From the NCBI RefSeq assembly GCF_003589595.1, contig NW_020656077.1:4461538-4525537 (forward strand): a DNA stretch of 64,000 bases, in the 5' to 3' direction. This stretch comes from Hyposmocoma kahamanoa (taxonomy: Eukaryota; Arthropoda; Insecta; Lepidoptera; Cosmopterigidae). Positions 11,666 through 23,982 of this stretch are shown piece after piece. Below the pieces are notes generated by a model. It did no database searches and was not told where the DNA came from. It saw only the letters and a list, made by a program, of their open reading frames with translations. The first letter of the stretch is position 1. Each line of letters opens with the position of its first letter. Position numbers and translations under genes: made by a program.

Positions 11666-11919
11666 TGTAATTGACAAAAAATCACGTAAAATTGACACGT
11701 AATTGATATTAGAGAAAAACATGTTATGAAAGAAAAACATAATAATAATAAATATGGCAGACAATCACACAAATTAACGGATTCCAAACTAAGGAATTCC
11801 CTAAAATATGAATATCGGAGCAACGAAATCATAAACTATCCAGGACTAGGTTCCTTCGCGTTTGGATACCACTTTCCACTTAACATCAGGTGGAGTGGAG
11901 TCATTTGCCTGTCATGTAT

Positions 11920-11945
11920 AAAAAAAAAAAAAAAAAAAAAAAAAA
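11920..11945 (+). repeat. Poly-A tract
   Basis: A run of about 25 adenines follows GTCATGTAT. It may be the tail of a retroposon copy whose body lies at its left, but no recognisable body was identified. Confidence 0.7.
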
Positions 11946-13235
11946 GGACACCCAGATTAGCACCAATTTAGTTTAATTAGAAACGTTCGTTTCAGGAGCT
12001 CCTCACTAACGCCCACAGTGCAATCCGATCGGCAACCAAAGTCGTCAAATAAGCAAAGAAATAAAAAATGTGTAACTCACTTCGAAGAACGATAATTCTG
12101 AATTTCATGCAAACTTGTTCACACAACAATAATAAATACGTCTACCTACTTGATGTCATTTTTTAAACATCGAGCGAATGCTTCAAGTCTTTAAATGAAT
12201 GGCGCGTACGACGATTCGCGGTATGCAACGCAAGTGCTCTTCGAGATTATGCGAATGTAAGTGGAAGTACACGGCACGCGGCGAGCGTGCACACATACAA
12301 GCCGCACCGCTACGCTTATATGGAGTTACAGTTGGTCTTATTCTACTATGGTAGAGATGCCACGAATATTTAGCTACTGTTGGGTATTCGGTCACTTTTT
12401 TAATAAAAGTAAAATAATGTATTCGGCCGAAGTCCAAATCATGAATAAAAACGCACATATTATAATATCAATAAAAAAATATTACTACGTTACTAAAACC
12501 TATCAGTAGTAGGTTGTGATTAATGAAAACATTTTTTTCAGCATTGATTGGTAACAAACCATTGCAATTTTCCTCGTAAACCAAACCTTGTAATAGTCTC
12601 TCAATTTAAACGCTACTGCCAGAAGACGATAAATAAAAATAAGTGCATTTTTTAAGTTCTCGATACTGCTTTGCATTTGCTGACCGGCACCCTGTCACAC
12701 GCTGTTTAATGAGATAGTTTGTGACCTGCCACGCGCGAAATGCACACATCTTTGGCCGAGAGCGTGGACGAATATTCGGTATTCAGCGAAATCACTATCA
12801 ATCAATTCGTGACGTCTTTAGAGATGTCTACATTACATTAGTTTACATTAATGTAAAGGGAAAATTTTTTCTTCTTGATATTCCCCACAGGACTAAGAAG
12901 TACGCTTAAAGATAAACTATGATTTTCAATTAATTTACGTCATAAAAACGTTATTGTTTCTTAAGTATTTAGTGTCGCAGATTACTTTGTATAGATCTAC
13001 TGATAACTAATACTTTTGTGTACACTATTTTCAAGTATATCCCCAACCGTTTGGTAAGCGCACACACTTCGTTTTGTCTTGTGCACGCGTCACGAGCGCG
13101 CGCGATACGCTTTAAAATTGACATACCTTCTTTATTTGTCAACACATTTAACTGAAACAAACACTAAACGTTCGTCCAAGCTTAGATCAATACATCACTG
13201 AAAATCACATTGAAAATGTTTTTTTTTTGTTATAC

Positions 13236-13275
13236 CAAGTGACGAAGCGTACAAGTCGTGCGCCTGGTGGTACTT
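13236..13275 (+). repeat. Family A, 5' end only
   Basis: Only the opening block of family A is present (ACCAAGTGACGAAGCGTACA and GTGCGCCTGGTGG). It faces the minus-strand copy at 13530-13785, so the same end sequence bounds the region in opposite directions. Confidence 0.6.
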
Positions 13276-13529
13276 TGTAAGGGCAAAACATTAGCGCTGA
13301 TTGCATGAACGTGTAAACCAAAGTCGCAAAGTCGCTTCGAGTGTCAATTTGGTAATGTAGCTACCACTTTCCTCTACGGCTTTATTCACTTTCCGTCTTG
13401 AGTCCTTACTACATAACAGTAAGAGCAGCCAAGCCACATAGATTGGTTTGGATGCCCTTATTGTTATGTAGTAAGGCTTATTGTTATTTAGATTGCTAGT
13501 GAGTAAAATTGGATATTTGACCGAAATAA

Positions 13530-13785
13530 GTTTAGTAGCAGTAGACCTCCTTGTGAAAAAGTTCGTCCAGGGAAATACTGCCAAGTTACCTATTTCTGCC
13601 GCCAATAAAATTGAAAATTGAAATTACAGGCACATGAGACTTGTCAACTTATGTCTCAGGGCAACGGGCACAGTGGCAGTACCCCTAAGATCTTTAAGAT
13701 TAAAAGCTCTGAGTGGCACGGGTCGTTTACCACCAGCTTACGAGCAGGCGCACGACTTCTTCGTCCCGTAGCTTGATATCATAAG
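13530..13785 (-). repeat. Dispersed repeat family A (copy A3)
   Basis: This is an inverted copy: AGCAGTAGACCTCCTTGTG, TTCGTCCAGGGAAATACTGC, GACTTGTCAACTTATGTCTC and GCGCACGACTTCTTCGTCCC occur in reverse family order. Confidence 0.75.
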
Positions 13786-15874
13786 AAAAAAAATAAAGAA
13801 GTTAATTTGAATTTAAATGCGGGACAAATTGTTATAAGAGAAACGAATGATAGTATTGTAACAGATATCTCAATTCTCAACACATATCAGAGTAGACAAG
13901 GAAATGGAAAATACAAACTAAATGCACTCGCGGGGAGCAATGGAATAAAGTCCGGCACACACTCAACCTAGGACCATCATCCAATCTGTCCAATTAGTGC
14001 CCGGATGCCTGTTGACATTGACTATATGTAGCTCAACCGGTCTCAATGTACGTACATACTAATTCTGTGAAAGTCGTAAAAAAATGAATATATTTTGACA
14101 TCCAAAGTAATCATTTCACAAACATTGACTCTTAAATAATACGTTCTTCCGAAAAGTAACTTTTTTTTAAAATAAATAATTCACAAAACAGGTGAATCTA
14201 AGTTGTACGCTTTAAAGCACGTATAGAATAACCGTCTTGGGTAACGGCGTTATCTATATTAGATCTACAAACTATATTAGCATGGTTGAAGATTTGGTGC
14301 AATAAAACCAATGCGTTGCATATCACAAAACAAATCGTCGAAGGTCCAATATGTCCGTATTAAATATCGGATGACTTATAAGTCCTATTTATACAATAAC
14401 CAACGAATTATTGCTTAATAGAACAAACGATCATCACGAACCAATTTTTGCAATTACTTATTCCCCGGCAACAACAGAGAGAAATGGCCAGAGCCACGGG
14501 GCGCGCCATATCCGACGGCACGCTATTAACAGATACAATTAATTGTTTGCGATGCGACTCAATCAACCTAATTGGATGTGTAGCCTATAGTTACGTTAAT
14601 CCTAAACCTCATGTAGCCTGCCCAAACAATTAGTGATGACTATCGAACCAATGTATACAGCACATTTCTGTTTCACGAATCTATGCTTTAATATTAGTAC
14701 CATTGCAACTACGATGTTTTATTACGAATTAGGTGCTACCAGCCCCGACAAACGGTATGTTGCAGACATACAACATCAAAGTTGTTAAATTATTGTAACC
14801 ACAATATTATACTGCTTGGCCCCTATGTACTGAAAGGGTCATTGTCAATTTGGAAATTTATCTAAGATAATGGATCAGAAGACGGCGCACGGTAAGCCCA
14901 AACAGATAGTATATATTTTTGAATGGAGAAAAATATATTTATATTTTTAATATGCCAAAATGTTACGTGTACCGTGCTTACAGTATAGTTTCAATCATTT
15001 CGTACCAAGAAAAAATTCTTCCGGCTGCAATCTGCAGGTTGCAGATCTACACGAGTAAAATTTATACATTTAGTAGTAAAATTCACCCGTGGTGGATTTT
15101 TCATTCGTCTGGGCAAGATACGGTGTGTCAAGGCCATACTGCCCGAGCTTAGATTTTAATTTTTATACAGTAATATAAAATTTCTGTTACACGCAACATT
15201 TTAGAATTTATAATTATTCTTTTAGCACTTTTTATCGTTGGGCTTGAAGTGTGACGTATGTACGCTTCAAACGTCGAATCTTGTTGTTCTCATTTTATTC
15301 AAGTTTCGATATTATTCGTGACAATGACCCAGACATAAGCTTGATTAGGTGCGAGCCCCGTTCTTAATTTAATAATGAATTGTCAATCAGGCTACAACAC
15401 TGCTTACAGATGAAATGGTTTCAACAACGTGTACAATATTATTAATTTTACTCATTCATAAAACAATTTGGAACTCACCAAAAACATGTTACTATAGTGA
15501 ACTAGGTTATCCTAACTTCAGTATTTTTAAAAACTTAAACGATTCTCATTGAGAGGACCTGCGAAAAAGGTTACCTATATTACAACGTGGTTGTATTAAT
15601 TTTGATATAGGGAATTTGGTAAATAACTACAAAGGATTGTTTGTTTAGATTAAATGCAGTTTGAACACTTACAAGCACACCATGGCGCCTCTCTCTCAAT
15701 GGAGTATGCACAGATGATGAACATCCATTACTACCCTAATTTGAATTTGAACAAAGTCTAAAATAAAACTAAACCTCTCATACATCTCGATACCTCACCA
15801 CGTAGTTGTTGCAAGTCATAAAATATAGGTTCCATCAAAAGTAAACAAAACACTAAATGTTTTCTTTACTCTTA

Positions 15875-16040
15875 GGGGTCGTATTCTAGAACTCTACTCG
15901 ATGCTCAAGTCAGGATTTGAGTATGGTATAAAGCACTCGAAATCATACTCAAGTCCCTGCCATTAGGGTCGTAATCCCGGTGCTTGTGTTTCCAGTGCAA
16001 TCCTGACTTGAGCATTGAGTAGAGTTCTAGACTACGACCC
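15875..16040. mobile_element. Harbinger-type MITE (family C, copy 2)
   Basis: This 166-bp copy has inverted ends GGGGTCGTATTCTAGAACTC and, from the right, GGGTCGTAGTCTAGAACTCT. It is flanked by TTA on both sides (15872-15874 and 16041-16043). It is closely similar to copies at 5583 and 62940 and has no coding capacity. Confidence 0.85.
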
Positions 16041-16847
16041 TTAATCATGAAACATGAAACTTTTAAGTGTACATAAAAAAAGGATACATTTAAGTAAAAA
16101 ACGCTATTTTTGTGGTTTACAACAACTTACCCAGGACGTATCGATCTATAAACCAGGTGTGGTATATTTTTTTCTTTTTCTTAAAAATCTGTTTTGATTT
16201 CGGACTAAACTATGACGTAAATTTTAGACACAAAGTTACAGATCGTGAGTGTTACCAACATTACAATATTACAATAAGGTTTTTAGTTATTTACCAAAAA
16301 TCCCAAGGACTGCCACAGACTAAGCGTAAAATAGCGCGTGCAAAATGTCTTTAGACAAATTGTAATTTGCTTTAACACAATTTCAAAAATGTTTGTGAGC
16401 AATGGTGTCTACCATAGTCCAATATCACCAGAGGGAGAGCAAGTATTTAACTACTACCATTAAACTTTTTGTATGTACTTCGCGATGTGATAATGGTTAC
16501 CAGAGTTGCCAGACGTCCCTATTTTGTCTGAAATGTTAAGTCAGCCAAAATCGCGCCCTCGATTTTAGGCGCCCCATACGGGTGATCGAAATATATTTAT
16601 ATAACATTTTTATGCTGTTAACGATTTACTTGAACACTAGGGGAGTGGCGACGGGACGATACGATTCTCTTAACGATTGGTCGAAACAAGAAATCGTGTG
16701 TGCATCGGGACTTTTAGACTCCACGAAGCCACGTAGAACGATGTGTTGTATCTGCTGATAGTTTGTTTGTATCCAAATATAATTAAAAGTAGTAAAAATT
16801 GTTTGAAATTATGGCTCGTTTTCAACATACGAATAACTGCTTTTAGT

Positions 16848-17262
16848 CGAGTTCTTAGGTTTTCGCGGATTGTTTGTTCCTATGAAATGAAACTATTTTC
16901 TCGGACTTAATCGCGTATACTTGGGACTGACTGAGTCAGCGGTGCTCAAGGCACCTGTGAAGAGCCCGAAACATTGGTTTATTTGAAAAAAATAAATAAA
17001 TATACGCGATTTAGGTAGAATCCACAGTGCTCTGAATCGAGCATTTAATTTAGTGCGGATATTCACCGAAGAAAGTCGCCTACAATGAACGGGTGCGGAG
17101 TTCACGCGGAGCGTGTTCCGAACGGAGCAATACGCGTCACTGTAATGATATTCTAACGCCACACATGTTACTCCGCTCCGGAGCTCCGCGCGAACGGTCC
17201 GCAGTTAAATCCGTACTGCTCTGAAACCAGGCTCAGATTCGAAAAAATAGTTTCATTTCCTT
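16848..17262 (+). repeat. Family B copy with flanking 14-bp direct repeats (copy B3)
   Basis: The copy begins CGAGTTCTTAGGTTTTCGCG and contains the AAACTATTTTC block and CACCTGTGAAGAGCCCGAAAC centre. It ends with a TAGTTTCATTTCC arm that is the inverse of the left arm. TAACTGCTTTTAGT occurs immediately before (16834-16847) and after (17263-17276). This looks like a target-site duplication and may define the element limits. Confidence 0.65.
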
Positions 17263-17488
17263 TAACTGCTTTTAGTATTCCACAGTGATTTTACTTTCAA
17301 TTTATCAAAATCCCGTCTTCTGGATCTGGAAGGAACACCCTCACACCCTCGTCGGCGGACAGCAGATTTTGACAGAATTGCGTTTAAGCAAATGTAAGTT
17401 ATCAGAGAAATAATGCCCGGGCTGTTTTTGCTTTTGCGCTGTATGCTTCTAAATATGGGTGCGATAAGAAATAACGCGTTTTACTTAC

Positions 17489-17566
17489 TTTCAAGATTGA
17501 ACTTGTTCCCCCAACGATCGCTCTCGCATTGGAGCCAAGTCTTCTCGGCCTCTAAAGACAATTGTC
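17489..17566 (-). CDS. RhoGAP protein, exon 7 visible
   Basis: This small 78-bp exon encodes visible residues 286-312. It was found because it fits exactly between the phases of exons 6 and 8. A TATTTTCCAG acceptor precedes it and a GTAAGT donor follows. It takes one base from exon 6 (completing Arg) and passes one base to exon 8 (completing Ser). The encoded QLSLEAEKTWLQCESDRWG is rich in Glu and Trp and has no stop in the required frame. The three-way phase agreement is strong evidence that it is real. Confidence 0.88.
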
Positions 17567-17695
17567 CTGGAAAATAGCATGAATTACGTTTCGTACTAGA
17601 AAATCTATATCCTGTCAGAATTTTTTAGATATAAATTGACGTTTAGGGAGTTCCTGGTTTTTGTTGAAATAAAAATTATATTTATCTAGTTCTTG

Positions 17696-17812
17696 GGTTT
17701 TCGTGTTTGGAAATGAAACTATTTTTTTCCGAATTGAATAATTTTCTTTTATGCAAACATATAAAAAAAGACATACGCTGCTTTAGATACGAAAAAAGTT
17801 TCATTTAATAAA
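17696..17812 (+). repeat. Dispersed repeat family B (copy B4)
   Basis: The left arm AGTTCTTGGGTTTTCGTG with GAAATGAAACTATTTTTTTC and the right arm ACGAAAAAAGTTTCATTT are kept. The central CCTTTACAGG block is lost. Confidence 0.6.
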
Positions 17813-18204
17813 AATCCTTAAACGATTGACTTCGCAGACTCACTCGACAGGTCATCAAGGTAAATAATACAATTTTAATAATTTATATAAATTAAAAAAG
17901 AAATAAAGTATTTAATAACAAGATAAATTATAGAAGTACTACGACTAAAAAAGTAAATGAAAAACAAATAGTGAAACTAGAGAATTCCATGTACTACGAG
18001 TACAGACGGTGCACTCACTTATGTATCCACTATTTATACTAAGTGCTATACAAATAATGGATACCTAAGTGAGGGCACCGACTGTACCAGAGCAACGGAA
18101 TTCACTCTGGAGCACTTCCCAGAATTCACAGACCAGAACCAATTTCCAATTCCAATTCCAATTTTTAATCTGTGTTACCGAGAATCAAAATAAAATCGGC
18201 ATTG

Positions 18205-18363
18205 TAGTGGTAGTAGAGCTCCCTGTGAAAGAGTTCGTCCAGGGAAGTACTACCACCTTATCTGTTTCTACCGCCAAGCAGAATGTGAGCATTACTACGT
18301 TTCGGTTTTGAAGGGTAAGGGCGCTGGAGAAATTACCAGCACATGGGACTTGTTGTTACCACC
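18205..18363 (-). repeat. Family A, partial (copy A4)
   Basis: This is an inverted partial copy: GAGCTCCCTGTGAAAGAGTT, CGTCCAGGGAAGTACTACCA, CTGTTTCTACCGCC and CAGCACATGGGACTTGTT are in reverse family order. The far part of the element is missing and is replaced by another repeat-like stretch (18364-18440). Confidence 0.7.
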
Positions 18364-19674
18364 AGAAATCGTACCCGGAAACTTCGCCTCCAGCGCCCAC
18401 AGCACAAACAGTTGGGCCAAAGAAATCGTCATTTAATATCTGTAAGGTTCTCCATGTTCTGTTTCAGTGATTTCATCGAAAACTGAACCAAAAAAAGGAC
18501 TATTCAATAAACATGGCAAAATTATTATTCAAACTAGCATTAGTAACTGTCAGTCTGTTAACTCCAATTACAAATCCGGCGTACAACAGCCAGCGCACGG
18601 CATTCAAATTTTAATGTAATTCAAATTGGCTACAGTGTATATAGGTACAATTAGAGATAACAATAGCATACCGTCTCACTGGAAGGTCAATCTGACGTTC
18701 CGGGTGAAAACCTGTACATTTCGAGAAATATTCCGTTTTATTTTTGATTTTGAGGTTTGTCGACGGCTTCGTGGTTGCATTCTCGTAAACTTTCGTTGAA
18801 AAATATTTTTATTTATATAAGTTTGATTTAATCAATATTGAACAGTAACAATTTTATAATTTTCAGCGGTTTCACAAAATATTAAAAAAGCATTTTAATT
18901 ATTTCGATTTAAAAAAAAATACACCAGGCTAATTGTAATCGAAAATTGTAAAAAAAAATTGACTAAAGCTGCACCAAGTTGATGTTAAAAGATGTTAATT
19001 TAGTTGTTTAGTAGTTAGATGTTAGGTTTTAGTACATTAAATGCTGAGTAGTTTCAATCCGTATTACCTGAGTCAACAAGTAGTAGTAGTGTGTTATATA
19101 CATGTTTGGTTAGGTAGTATTTTATCTGTTTAGATTGTAAGATTAAGGTTTTCTTGACGTATTGCTTTTCCAACTTTTCTTTTTTTTCGCGTTTAGTGCG
19201 CGTGCTGTGAGCGTGCAGTGTTGTCGCGGCGCATTCGCCAGATATGTATGCACCCTTATTGGATATTTATTGTAATGTCACAATCGAACGCGAATTGTAG
19301 ATTTATCTTGCCGCTTATACATTTATGTTTTATTGTTGATCTTCGCCGGCATTTATTTATAGTCACTGTGTCACCCATCCACAACAACCTATGCAAATGT
19401 TACACATTGTACATATACTTAAGCGCCCAGTTACCACGCTTCACGTATATTAATGGCGTTTAAATTCCTTGGAACAATAAAAACGCGCGGTCACCACGTA
19501 GACCAAAGACAAACCAGCCACACTGGCGCACCCAAGACGCTGATTTAAGTTAAAACGTAAAAACTAAACAAATAGAGCGTATTTTGCCATAACAGTTAGA
19601 TGCACACGGGCTTCGCGCGCGCGGCGTGAACGCGATGAAATTCGTGTCGAATAAACGCGCTCTAACGCTACCCA

Positions 19675-19915
19675 TAACTGTTGCAGTCACTTAGAGCTTG
19701 AAATCGCAAAGATCTGAGGGGCACTGCCACTGTGTCCATTACCTTGAGACATAAGTTGACAAATCCTATCCCGTAATTTCACTAATACCCTTACGCTTTT
19801 AAACCGAAACGCAGTAAGGCTCGCATTACTACTTGGCGGCAGAAATAGGTACAGTTCCACCAGTTAGGTATTGACCCAACTGGTTGAACTCTCAGAAGCT
19901 ACTGCTACTAACGGT
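19675..19915 (+). repeat. Family A, partial (copy A5)
   Basis: The copy has AACTGTTGCAGTCACTTAGA, CGCAAAGATCTGAGGGGCAC, GACATAAGTTGACAAATCC, CGAAACGCAGTAAGGCTCGC and GCGGCAGAAATAGGTAC in family order. The opening GGGACGAAC block is missing. Confidence 0.7.
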
Positions 19916-20766
19916 AGATTATTAAAATAATAAAAAATAAGCGGTACTCTTCAATAAGGTACGTATCGTTCACCGTTTCTTGAATCTGAGTCTCTGACCC
20001 TGGCCGACTTCATTGCCTTCATTACCGCTTCCAATACCAAAAGAAAACAAAATTGATATTTGAGGCCACGGGAGGGGCGACGTCTTAAAGGTAAATATGG
20101 AAAATAATACGCCAGGCAACTGGCGTCATTGACGCGGACATCAACTGCCCGGCCTCGAACAAGGGAATTCGATGTACCATGAGTATTAGAGTAATAAAAT
20201 TACCTCCGGGTACTACACAGAATATCCGTAACAGACAGTTGGTTGTCTACCTACTCAGAAAAATTCCTTTCCTAATTAGCCCTACCGGGAATAGCACTCA
20301 ACATCTCTTTATCAAGCGCCCATAAACCTAACCCCTGTTCCGCCAAAGTCATTTACAATGTCTATCTACATTTAATCGATATCAGCGCCTTATATTTTTA
20401 TTCATTCTTATAGGTCACGATTGAACAAAATTGCGCCTGCGCAAGTGCGACTGTATTCCCAATGGAAATGTGCGAAAGACCATCCACTATTGCCACATTG
20501 ACAAATTTCCACAAGGCATAAATATAATATCGCCGGTCTGCTATGTAGCCTATGTGGGAACATGTCAAAGTCGAATGAATCAAGATATTAAAGCAAAGTA
20601 TCTTATTGCCCTTTACATCTGGTCTAAATGAAGTCAACAGCTTCGCGCTATGGGATCCATACATTGTGTGCGCGAATTATTAATGGGCCAGACAACCACA
20701 ACAAGTATGCTATCTATGGTACTTACTAGAGCAACTGAATTCACTCCGGGGACTACCCAGGTCTGA

Positions 20767-21220
20767 GTGCATTTTTTTTACATGGTGGAAATGCTGTATT
20801 CTTTACATGGGGTTAACTCCCCATTGGGGGGAATACCCACTACTCCCCCTCAGTTTACCCTGTTGGCCAAGTGTTGTGAGCAGCGCCGCGGCATCCCGAA
20901 GATTCACCACAACGACGACCTTGGCGGCCTCGGTTTTCACCAGGCTCCCCGTGTAGAGAAGGGAGGATCGGCTCGCTTGACACATCTTTCCAAACAAGTG
21001 GGATCATGCGATGCGGGCAGGGTATCCCCATCCCTCGTACGCTGGCCCCAGTAGGAAATTAGGCGAGCAGCGAACCTTCTTCCCCGCCGCCTGCGTCAAA
21101 GCGGGTTCCCGCTCCGCGGTATACCTTTTGCGAGATTACCTCTTCGCAGGTTTGAAAATGATACGGAAATCGAACCCGGGACCTCTTCGTGCTGCGTCCA
21201 CAATGCAAATCGTTGGGGCA
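20767..21220 (-). repeat. GC-rich repeat with B-box-like sequence
   Basis: This block is much richer in G+C than its surroundings and contains open frames on both strands without family resemblance. Near its end the minus strand contains GGTCCCGGGTTCGATTTCCG, a good RNA polymerase III B box, but no convincing A box at tRNA distance. It is probably a mobile-element fragment, and its class is unknown. Confidence 0.45.
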
Positions 21221-21655
21221 CTAAGGTCGACAAAATCTTCTTTTATTCCTTTTCCTACACAGAAACAGTGCGACTATTGGTGTTGTGATATTCTTTAAAC
21301 AAACCAAATTTTCCGGTCCCATTCGATGACTGGCATTGTGTAATTCCACTTTTGTTTAAATAACATAGATTGTATTTCGACTGCAATTTAACACGCCCCG
21401 TAATGAATCAACTGTTTATTAAAAACTGTCAAATTCTTGTGATTATTGTTTAACTTTTCGCCACGTAACGTGGATGGAGCAATAGATTATAAACGAGTTA
21501 GCCATTTGAGAGGTTTATTGATCACTTGGGTAATTTCACTTAGGTATCGGAGGTGTTCAACGTTCTCATTGATCACCCACGTTGAAAGATACGCAGACGT
21601 TATTCACACGGTTTTATTATTGAATACAATCAGATAAATAGGTTTCATGATCTCA

Positions 21656-22070
21656 AAAGAAGTATGGCGAGATCCCATGTATTTTGTGACTCAGTGTTTT
21701 TGACGACGTGCATTAAAGAGACCTATCAATACTTGTGATTCATTATCAAAGCATCAAAAACGCTAATTGAGTACAGCCTGTAGAAGCTGGGGTTATAAAG
21801 TTTACATAGGTTATATTTATAACATTGTCCTGTATTTCGCTTCAGAAGTTTGTTCGTAGTAGCAGAAAAAGTTTTCAGTTTGTTCCCTAAAATAATAAAG
21901 AACTTGCAGAATATTTCTAAATCTCCCAAATTCTGCCACATTTAATACAACGTTAACATGTTCTGTCGCAATGAAAATGAATAAAAATTAAATCTGCCCA
22001 AATGGCAGAAATCTGGCACATTTGGTCACACTGTTCTCAATCTGAAAGTGACATTGACATTGGCAAGAGG
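21656..22070 (+). repeat. Dispersed repeat family D (copy 1)
   Basis: About 415 bp is closely similar to 47231-47648. Shared landmarks are ATGTATTTTGTGAC, TTGACGACGTGCATTAA, CTAATTGAGTACAGCCTGTA, AATCTGCCCAAATGGCAGAA and GACATTGACATTGGCAAGAG. There is no coding capacity, and the class is unknown. Confidence 0.8.
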
Positions 22071-22194
22071 ACGACATAGGAATTTAAAAATCAATCCATT
22101 ATTTACAAGTGCTATTTCATATGTCAACGATTTGATGATGAATGGCATATTTTAAGGCCTCAGGTATTATGAGTGGAAAAAAACAAACAGGCAA

Positions 22195-22262
22195 TTTGCA
22201 TTAGAAAAAGTAGTTTCATTTCCAATGTGTAGCAATCACGAAAACCTAAGAGCTCGAAATGC
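22195..22262 (-). repeat. Family B, arm only (copy B5)
   Basis: The arm AGTAGTTTCATTTCC, ATGTGTAGCAATCACG and AAAACCTAAGAGCTCG is the reverse complement of the family B start. It shows what the complete outer end looks like. Confidence 0.6.
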
Positions 22263-23061
22263 TTACTTATTCTTTAAAGCGTATTATACACATAATTAAC
22301 ACAGGGAGTTAAAAAAGTAATCTGAAATTACATGGGATCACTCTACCCTTCGACATTCAACAACTATCCCTGAAAAACATAAATAAAATCGATACATAGT
22401 CTGTCTTTTTTTAAGTCGGAGTAAAATTACATTTGTAGGGTTGCCAGTTTTCATAAAATTTTAAATAGTCCTGTACAACTACAGTCGACAGTTTTGTCGA
22501 TAGATTGTGAAGGAAGGTAAAATTTTGCCAAAAATATCTGAATTGTGAATGTTAGAACGTTCTAAACATTACTAATTGCCTTGTTGCCTTCTTTATTCCT
22601 ATTTTGATAGTTGGCCTATTACAATCGAAATCAATATTTATTCATATACATTTTAATAAGAACAAGCGGATTTGATTATCTATATTGAATATAAATGAAA
22701 AACTTTAAATTTATCTTTTCTTTGTATTTTTGGACATAGTTCTAAATGCAGTGTATATATGTATGTATGAACTTCCAAAAATTTGTAATTGAAATGAATA
22801 ATGAGCCGATGATGATTCAAGTAAACCAAGTTCGACTAATTATTGCATAAACGTAACAATATTCAGTAGATAGTCGATAGAATATTTATCGACTGCAATC
22901 ATTAGCAGCTTGCATACGGGTAACACTTTTGCACAACGAAGCTGTCATTTTCACTCCATCTTAAAAAAAACAGACTACAGTCGTCGATAATTCTCGTGTC
23001 GCCCACCACTTCGTGGCCACTTAACTCGAGTGCGGTTCATTGGGCGTCAGTTGATACTAAC

Positions 23062-23245
23062 TGGCATATGCTTCCTGGTCGCAGCGGTGTCTCGGCGGTG
23101 GCGGGTCGCGGAAGGAGCAGATCCATTCGTCCTTGACGCGCAGGACGCGGCCGGTGACGCGAGCATAGTACTCGTAGTTGTCGTGCCCGAATAGGTCCCC
23201 GGCGCTGAACTGCTCGATCAACTGCCGCATAATTCGAGTCGCCAC
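23062..23245 (-). CDS. RhoGAP protein, exon 6 visible
   Basis: This 184-bp exon encodes visible residues 225-285 plus one base. It begins in phase 0 after a GGCGCCAG acceptor with VATRIMRQLIEQFSAGDLFG, which matches the last helix of the RhoGAP fold. NYEYYARVTGRVLRVKDEW and a proline cluster (RDPPPP) come next. The donor is CCA|GTTAGT. Reading through this donor gives Ser and then a stop at once (TAG 23057-23059), so an unspliced message would end here. The phase match with the next exon favours splicing. Confidence 0.9.
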
Positions 23246-23956
23246 CTGGCGCCAACCAACACATACCATACGTTATCTTAGAAGACTTTTCGAAAGGCTT
23301 ATGGATTAATTAATTCCCTGTACAGTACATCATTACTGCTACATGTTTAGAATCGCATGACACACTACGTAATATGCTTAACGTAATATCTAAAAGATGT
23401 AGATAAACGGTAAATACCAATTGTCAAACATTACCTTTCCTGATGACGTCACTGTTTCGTTTCCATAGAAATGTTTTTCATGAAGTGTCTAAAGAACTAA
23501 TGTGGTACGATTTAAAAATATGTAACATGTCAAAGTTTATTACATATAACTTCTGTTTTAAGATTTCATTTTACACAAAAATAACATTTTCCAACATATT
23601 AGGATTGTACGCGCTACATTGCCACGTAAATTATTTTAGGACACGTTCATGCAAAAACTTATGTATGAAAACAGGCCCATGGCATATGGCAACACTTTGA
23701 ATAAAACTGTATAAATTCTAATTCTAACACAGGACGAGTGCATGCCTATCTAACACTAGGAATATGACCGCAAATATCTTAAATTATAACTTTATTTAGT
23801 CGATCTCCCTAATTACTTTCAAGTAAATTGCGCGAGAAATATCTCGTGGTTACATACAGGGTAGCAGACAATAAATTCACACTTATAAAGCTAAATAGTC
23901 AGTTTTAGCTTCAATTCCCCGGTAAAGGTCCGTTAATTAGAAACCGTGCGTGTGCG

Positions 23957-23982
23957 TATGACTTGGCCGCCGCATGATAGGG
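23957..23982 (+). repeat. Inverted repeat at left edge of gap
   Basis: The sequence TATGACTTGGCCGCCGCATG followed by ATAGGG abuts the gap. Its exact reverse complement abuts the other side (24383-24408). Confidence 0.9.

Larger units (their letters stand above)
9155..17488. other. Intron 7 of the RhoGAP gene (8334 bp)
   Basis: This intron lies between visible exons 7 and 8. It contains family A copies (9245-9493 and 13530-13785), an inverted-repeat MITE (10092-10238), a hairpin (11628-11665), a 24-base poly-A run (11920-11945), a Harbinger-type MITE (15875-16040) and a family B copy (16848-17262). The stretches 9494-10091, 10239-11627, 12063-13235, 13786-15874 and 16041-16833 show nothing recognisable beyond AT-rich sequence. 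Confidence 0.6.
17567..23061. other. Intron 6 of the RhoGAP gene (5495 bp)
   Basis: This intron lies between visible exons 6 and 7. It carries family B copies (17696-17812 and 22195-22262), family A copies (18205-18363 and 19675-19915), a GC-rich repeat (20767-21220) and a family D copy (21656-22070). The stretches 18440-19674, 20372-20766, 21220-21655 and 22263-23061 show no gene or recognised element. Confidence 0.6.

Noticed and set aside
11990..12062. Plus-strand sequence that looks like a last exon (acceptor TTTCAG, then ELLTNAHSAIRSATKVVK and a stop)
   Set aside because: Diverged versions of the same DNA occur near 18364-18440 and 20300-20370 with the frame not kept, so it is a dispersed repeat rather than a gene.
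23057..23059. TAG as the natural end of the RhoGAP protein
   Set aside because: It lies inside a good donor (GTTAGT). Exons 7 to 10 continue with matching phases, so it is more likely intronic.
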